DNA from: a virus
Length of the DNA stretch: 33,783 nucleotides
Virus record (IMG/VR): IMGVR_UViG_3300046450_002773
Span: 1-33,783 of that record
Direction: 5' to 3' (one strand)
The translations under genes and the position numbers were made by a program. Position 1 is the first letter of the stretch; each line of letters begins with the position of its first letter. Positions 30,555 to 33,783 of this stretch are shown one piece after another. Below the pieces are notes generated by a model that was not told the origin of the DNA, searched no databases, and worked only from the letters and a program-made list of their open reading frames with translations.

Positions 30555-30582
30555 ATACTAAACGAAGGAAAGGTTTGTTCAA
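30555..30582 (-). promoter_or_regulatory. Leftward promoter of the 30.5-kb divergent pair
   Basis: On the minus strand TTGAAC (30577-30582) is 16 bp from TAGTAT (30555-30560). The second ATG (30549) follows the -10 by 5 nt, so the mRNA would be leaderless. The element lies back to back with the rightward promoter at 30591-30618. Confidence 0.45.
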
Positions 30583-30590
30583 AAGAAATG

Positions 30591-30618
30591 TTGACTTTAT
30601 TAAAAAGACAGATAGACT
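30591..30618 (+). promoter_or_regulatory. Rightward promoter of the 30.6-kb divergent pair
   Basis: TTGACT (30591-30596), a 16-bp spacer, TAGACT (30613-30618). The ATG at 30628 is 9 nt after the -10. The -35 and following bases (GTTGACTTTATTAAAAA) match those of the promoter at 32150 (GTTGACTTTCTTAAAAA). Confidence 0.6.
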
Positions 30619-30627
30619 GTGGTTAGA

Positions 30628-30894
30628 ATGAACGAGAAAATGAAAATTACACGACGAGGAAGACCTCCGGTAGCAATTCAATGGCCCGACGTAGTATTCA
30701 CCGCTCAAGACGTGGTAGATACCATGCCTGAAAAAGTTTCCCGTGTCACAGTACACAGCAAACTTAACGAGGCAGTTGACCAAGGCAGTCTTCAGATTGT
30801 CGGCAAAATGAAAACAAAAAACGGAAGACCTCGGATTTCTTATAAAAAAACCGAGGAACAGTCTTCTCGACTTACTGAAACCTGCCAACCCTAA
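30628..30894 (+). CDS. Small winged-helix-like DNA-binding protein
   Basis: 88 residues. After a basic start (MKITRRGRPPVAIQWPDVVF) comes a helix pattern FTAQDVVDTMPEKVSRVTVHSKLNEAVDQGSL and a wing-like KMKTKNGRPRISYKK. This is the layout of a small winged helix with two GRP turns. It has a predicted near-leaderless start at ATG 30628; a GTG at 30619 lies inside the -10 box and is rejected. It may regulate the divergent gene and itself. The specific family is not identified. Confidence 0.55.
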   Translation: MNEKMKITRRGRPPVAIQWPDVVFTAQDVVDTMPEKVSRVTVHSKLNEAVDQGSLQIVGKMKTKNGRPRISYKKTEEQSSRLTETCQP

Positions 30895-30963
30895 CTGTGG
30901 AATTCTTAACGGTAATCGTATGTTATTTCTTTTTTAGAATGGCTTATCTAGTCCTCTTTAAGG

Positions 30964-31392
30964 ATGCCTCTCTCTAGCAGTAAGAGAATATCTTGGGAGA
31001 GGTTTGCTATTGACATTGCCGACACAGCCTCCCTAAAAAGCGAAGACCCTCACCGCAAGGTGGGGGCTTGCGCTTTAAACCACCAAAACATGGTGGTAGG
31101 GGTAGGCTACAACGGCTTAGCCTCAGGCAAAAACGTAGGCAAGGAGTTTTGGGAAGACAGGGATGCTCGCAGACCTTACATGATTCACGCTGAGGCAAAC
31201 TGCTTGTCTCTTTGTAAGAAAGGCGAGGTCCGCTTGCTCGCTGTCACGCTTTTGCCTTGCTCTTATTGCGCCACCTTAATAGCTTCTTACGGGGTGGAGA
31301 AAGTAGTCTATCGCGATACATATCTTCATGACGACAAGGCTTTTGAGATACTCTCGTTTTACGGGATTCAGTTACGTCAAAGACCAGATTAA
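30964..31392 (+). CDS. dcd-like: dCMP deaminase (cytidine/deoxycytidylate deaminase family)
   Basis: 142 residues with the zinc motifs HAE (75-77, catalytic Glu) and PCSYC (98-102), plus the upstream VGACALNHQNMVVGVGYNG that places the substrate. This is the deoxycytidylate deaminase layout; it makes dUMP for dTMP synthesis. AAGG directly precedes the ATG. Rightward, 69 bp after the DNA-binding-like gene, with no obvious promoter of its own. Confidence 0.88.
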   Translation: MPLSSSKRISWERFAIDIADTASLKSEDPHRKVGACALNHQNMVVGVGYNGLASGKNVGKEFWEDRDARRPYMIHAEANCLSLCKKGEVRLLAVTLLPCSYCATLIASYGVEKVVYRDTYLHDDKAFEILSFYGIQLRQRPD

Positions 31393-31430
31393 TTAGATTA
31401 TTACCCATTCATGTTAGATTATATTCCAGC

Positions 31431-31778
31431 ATGGAACACTTGGTTTACTCTTTTTTGAACGCTTCGCTTCTTTTCTTCTTGTATAACACAGACGCCTTCG
31501 TGGAGTATGTTGGGCTGCTCAGGCTAGGCAAGCTCTTTCGAGTAGAAAAATATGAAAAATACCTAGATACATTCGGCGAGGGAAACTACTGGGAATATCT
31601 AGTTTACGAGAAGAAGACTTTCCTAAGAAAGTTGCTTTCTTGTCCGTTTTGCGTTAGTTTCTGGATGAACATCGCTTGCTTTGCGTTCCACAAGGAAAGC
31701 GTAACGCTTATAGTTAACCTATGGTTAACCTTGTTTTTGTATTTAGTTTTAAAATTCTTACTTAAAAAATCGTTATGA
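31431..31778 (+). CDS. Membrane protein with CPFCVSFW motif (DUF1360-like)
   Basis: 115 residues with hydrophobic ends (SFLNASLLFFLYNTDAFVEYVGLL and LIVNLWLTLFLYLVLKFLL) and a central LLSCPFCVSFWMN. The CPxCxxFW motif resembles DUF1360 membrane proteins of phages and spore-formers, whose Cys pair could be redox-active or metal-binding. It overlaps the next gene in ATGA. Function unknown. Confidence 0.6.
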   Translation: MEHLVYSFLNASLLFFLYNTDAFVEYVGLLRLGKLFRVEKYEKYLDTFGEGNYWEYLVYEKKTFLRKLLSCPFCVSFWMNIACFAFHKESVTLIVNLWLTLFLYLVLKFLLKKSL

Positions 31779-32146
31779 TGACCGTTTTCACCTTTGACAA
31801 CAACCAAGAGTTTGGATTATTTTTTAAAATTAATTCAGCCAGACTACTAGGGCTTTCAACCGATGAAGGATATCAGGGGAAAATAAACGAATATACCAAG
31901 GTTTTTAGCCACACAAAGGGCGGGTGCGGATGCAACTTAAATAAAAGACGGAAGGCTGCGGCGGTTTATTACGAGTCATTTATTCCTGAATTTTTTACTC
32001 ACCCCATGGAAGCGAGAGAGGGTGACGAATCGGCTGCGCTGTTAAGAGACAGAGTAAGAGCGACCGTTAAAGAGATTCTCGGCAACCCCTCTTCGGTTTG
32101 CTTTAAAAAAGATACCGCAGATCAAGAGCCTTTTTTTTCAATTTAG
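31775..32146 (+). CDS. Hypothetical protein with HTKGGCGCNLNKRRKAA motif
   Basis: 123 residues with a central TKGGCGCNLNKRRKAAAVYY segment, a Cys pair followed by a basic patch, and a Cys near the C-terminus. It overlaps its upstream neighbour (ATGATG gives two possible starts, 31775 and 31778). The pattern suggests a metal- or nucleic-acid-binding role but no family is known to me. Confidence 0.55.
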   Translation: MMTVFTFDNNQEFGLFFKINSARLLGLSTDEGYQGKINEYTKVFSHTKGGCGCNLNKRRKAAAVYYESFIPEFFTHPMEAREGDESAALLRDRVRATVKEILGNPSSVCFKKDTADQEPFFSI

Positions 32147-32149
32147 TTG

Positions 32150-32177
32150 TTGACTTTCTTAAAAAAGGTGTCATAAT
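32150..32177 (+). promoter_or_regulatory. Promoter for the metallopeptidase, leaderless arrangement
   Basis: TTGACT (32150-32155), 16 bp, CATAAT (32172-32177). The ATG at 32184 is 6 nt later, so transcription should begin at its A. The first 17 bases are almost identical to the promoter at 30591. Confidence 0.7.
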
Positions 32178-32183
32178 TAGAGT

Positions 32184-33308
32184 ATGAAAAGAATCTTACT
32201 CTTGCCCCTCGCGGTTCTGGTGGCTTCAGCGCAGGTCTACGCTGGAGGCCTTAAGGTGGACCTTTCCAGATACGACTCTTACAAGTCTTACAACATAAAA
32301 GGATTGATTATCGTTCTGCATAAATCTATTTATAACGATAAGGTAAAGACTCAACAGTGCTTAAATTATTGGAGCAATTCTTTTTCTAACATTGAGAAGC
32401 TATGCCCAAGCACGGCGACCCACTTTAAGAAAAACAAATACAGGCTCTACCTTTACTCCTTACCCAGCACCAGAGGGGGCATGGAATTTATCAGAGACGG
32501 CCAGTATCTTTGGGACAAGAGAATGTCGGCCTACGTGAACAGGGGAATCATTGTTCCACGGGCTTTATTTTATATAAGGCAGAACCAGAAAGAAAACGGA
32601 GCGGTTTATTTACTTCATGAAATTGCCCACTATCGCCACGTCGTGATGATTGGAGAGAACGGCAGAGGATACGATAAGGTCATTCGGACAGAATACAACA
32701 AAGCCATGAGAAACCCGCTATATCGCGGCACTTACGCGTCAAAAAACCATTTGGAATATTTTGCTGAAATTTCTATGGCGTATTTGCTAAGGAAACACAC
32801 GGTTGCGGTTTTCCCTTCTGGCTCTAGAGAACTTTACGAGAAAGACAGGATTGGATATGATTTATGCAAAAAAATATGGGGAGAAAACCTAGCCTCATAC
32901 AGACCCCAAAGACAGAGGCTAGTAGCAAACCCGCCAGTTCAATCAATAAGCCCCTTTGGCATGTCTCCTGAGCCGGCGCTAGACCTGCCTCCGTCAGGAA
33001 GGCACAGAACATACGAGGTTACCCAAGGCCAAAGGACAGGCTCGTTACAGGATCGATTAACGACTTACGCCACGGAAGTCTTTAGAAACCCCTCAGATGA
33101 AGAGGTGTTGATTAGTAAGAAATTTCTTGAAATGAAGATGTCGATAAGTAAAGCTGAGACAGAAGAGATGTCAGGGAATCACGCTATGTCTCATTGGCTT
33201 TACGGCAATTCCCTAAGGACCCTCAACGACTTCAAAAAAGAGAACCCTCAATGGAGCGCTTCAGTAATAGACGGTATGATTAACAGGGTTAAATCTAAAA
33301 TAAATTGA
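32184..33308 (+). CDS. Secreted zinc metallopeptidase (HExxH)
   Basis: 374 residues. A signal peptide (KRILLLPLAVLVASAQVYA, cleavage predicted A20/G21) is followed by a domain with HEIAH (145-149) and, 42 residues later, EYFAEISMAY (E191/E195), giving the HExxH plus downstream Glu of gluzincins. The shape is reminiscent of anthrax lethal factor (ATLF)-like peptidases. The C-terminal ~120 residues are Pro/Gln-rich then helical. The mature protein would act outside the cytoplasm, on cell wall, envelope or extracellular proteins. The gene is a monocistronic unit with its own promoter. Family link to ATLF is tentative; protease assignment is fairly secure. Confidence 0.78.
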   Translation: MKRILLLPLAVLVASAQVYAGGLKVDLSRYDSYKSYNIKGLIIVLHKSIYNDKVKTQQCLNYWSNSFSNIEKLCPSTATHFKKNKYRLYLYSLPSTRGGMEFIRDGQYLWDKRMSAYVNRGIIVPRALFYIRQNQKENGAVYLLHEIAHYRHVVMIGENGRGYDKVIRTEYNKAMRNPLYRGTYASKNHLEYFAEISMAYLLRKHTVAVFPSGSRELYEKDRIGYDLCKKIWGENLASYRPQRQRLVANPPVQSISPFGMSPEPALDLPPSGRHRTYEVTQGQRTGSLQDRLTTYATEVFRNPSDEEVLISKKFLEMKMSISKAETEEMSGNHAMSHWLYGNSLRTLNDFKKENPQWSASVIDGMINRVKSKIN

Positions 33309-33333
33309 CTTAAGTCCACCTTTCAATTATTAT
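33305..33333 (+). promoter_or_regulatory. Promoter for the terminal glycosyltransferase gene
   Basis: TTGACT (33305-33310, overlapping the metallopeptidase stop), 17 bp, TATTAT (33328-33333). Only 5 nt separate it from the ATG at 33339, so the mRNA would be leaderless. Confidence 0.65.
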
Positions 33334-33338
33334 TATCC

Positions 33339-33783
33339 ATGAGGTTTTGCGTAGCTTATACTAATTCTCACAGATCTTTCTTAGATGAGTTTTTTTTAAA
33401 AACTTTTCCATTTGAATCTGGCGTTAGCTTAGTTCTAGAAAGAATGCCTCAAAAATGCAGCTCTGGCTGGCTTTTTTCTGACGGATGGAGAGACCAGATG
33501 GTGGAAAAACAAAAGTTTATAAACAAAAGCCTAGAGACCTTTTTCTTGAATGAAATTTTAGTTTTCTCTGACGTAGACATATCGTTTTACGGCGACGTTA
33601 AAGAAGACTTAATTGAGAGTCTAGGAGATAACGACATAGCGTTCATGAAAGACCACAACTCTGACGAGTTTGGTCGTTGTGGCGGGTTTTTTATCTTAAA
33701 GTCAAACGACAAAACGAGAAGGTTATTCAGTCAGGTTTTATCGAGCTTGCTGTCTTTGAGCACTCTCGAATCGACCACATTCC
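33339..33783 (+). CDS. GT77-like nucleotide-diphospho-sugar transferase (3' truncated)
   Basis: An open frame to the window edge (148 codons). It has EILVFSDVDISFYGDV, a DxD donor-binding motif, then DNDIAFMKDHN and GRCGGFFILKSNDKTRR, the layout of GT77/RXYLT1-type sugar transferases. The first ~60 residues (MRFCVAYTNSHRSFLDEFF) match the GT-A nucleotide-binding start. The C-terminal part lies outside. It adds a further glycosyltransferase to those at 6516, 8016 and 26204. Confidence 0.72.
   Translation, partial: MRFCVAYTNSHRSFLDEFFLKTFPFESGVSLVLERMPQKCSSGWLFSDGWRDQMVEKQKFINKSLETFFLNEILVFSDVDISFYGDVKEDLIESLGDNDIAFMKDHNSDEFGRCGGFFILKSNDKTRRLFSQVLSSLLSLSTLESTTF

Noticed and set aside
30619-30627. 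GTG start at 30619 for the DNA-binding-like gene
   Set aside because: It is between the -10 box and the predicted transcription start, so it would not be in the mRNA.
1-33783. CRISPR array or tRNA genes
   Set aside because: No regularly spaced repeats with unique spacers, and no tRNA arm motifs seen on either strand.

Overview
The window looks like part of a large tailed-phage (Caudoviricetes) genome, probably from an aquatic host. It carries a phage-style replisome and nucleotide-metabolism set: Pol III alpha, DnaQ-like exonuclease, DnaB-like helicase, TOPRIM primase, RecA-like recombinase, NrdA/NrdB, dNMP kinase and dCMP deaminase. Genes are packed with 1-25 bp overlaps (mostly ATGA or GTGA), with many tiny membrane proteins and a small sigma-like factor. 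There are no ribosomal genes, tRNAs or housekeeping operons. No capsid, terminase or portal gene is visible, so a large plasmid or another phage-like element is not formally excluded. The host cannot be named from the sequence.

Layout. (1) 1-949, plus strand: the 3' part of a Thr-repeat/Cys-rich surface or tail protein, then a 62-residue fragment resembling the start of nucleoside diphosphate kinase. (2) 15089-1003, minus strand: one very long coupled gene series. It runs aldehyde dehydrogenase, small ORFs, HAD phosphatase, saccharopine/lysine-dehydrogenase-like enzyme, RecB/Cas4-like nuclease, PHP part of Pol III alpha, tandem GT34 glycosyltransferase, DnaQ exonuclease, GT9-like protein, carbamoyltransferase, and the polymerase part of Pol III alpha. 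It is followed, from its own promoter, by two probable ssDNA-binding/annealing proteins. (3) 20697-15160, minus strand: small membrane proteins, RecA, two endonucleases, DnaB-like helicase and primase. (4) 20842-22161, plus strand: three small membrane proteins coupled to a type I signal peptidase. (5) 30549-22205, minus strand: a hypothetical protein, a ~450-nt non-coding block rich in perfect stems (candidate structured RNA), dNMP kinase, sigma-like factor, a repeat-tailed protein, FmdB-like protein, GT2-methyltransferase fusion, NrdA, a small protein, NrdB and a lipoprotein, ending at a strong terminator. (6) 30628-33783, plus strand: a small DNA-binding-like protein, dCMP deaminase, two unknowns, a secreted HExxH metallopeptidase and a truncated glycosyltransferase.

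How the genes fit together. The DNA-synthesis genes could give a largely self-sufficient replisome, although no clamp or clamp loader is seen, and the RNR, kinase and deaminase feed it dNTPs. The carbamoyltransferase and four glycosyltransferase-type proteins point to glycan or nucleotide modification. Signal peptidase, lipoprotein, secreted protease and small membrane proteins point to active remodelling of the host envelope or export route. A lysine-dehydrogenase-like enzyme with a semialdehyde-dehydrogenase-like enzyme suggests an auxiliary amino-acid step.

The most notable observations are: a Pol III alpha split into PHP and polymerase genes separated by four unrelated genes; a NrdB without the radical tyrosine; the candidate structured RNA at 29560-30045; and repeated promoters whose -10 box lies 5-9 nt before the start codon, implying leaderless mRNAs. 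All family assignments were made by reading motifs; no database search was run.
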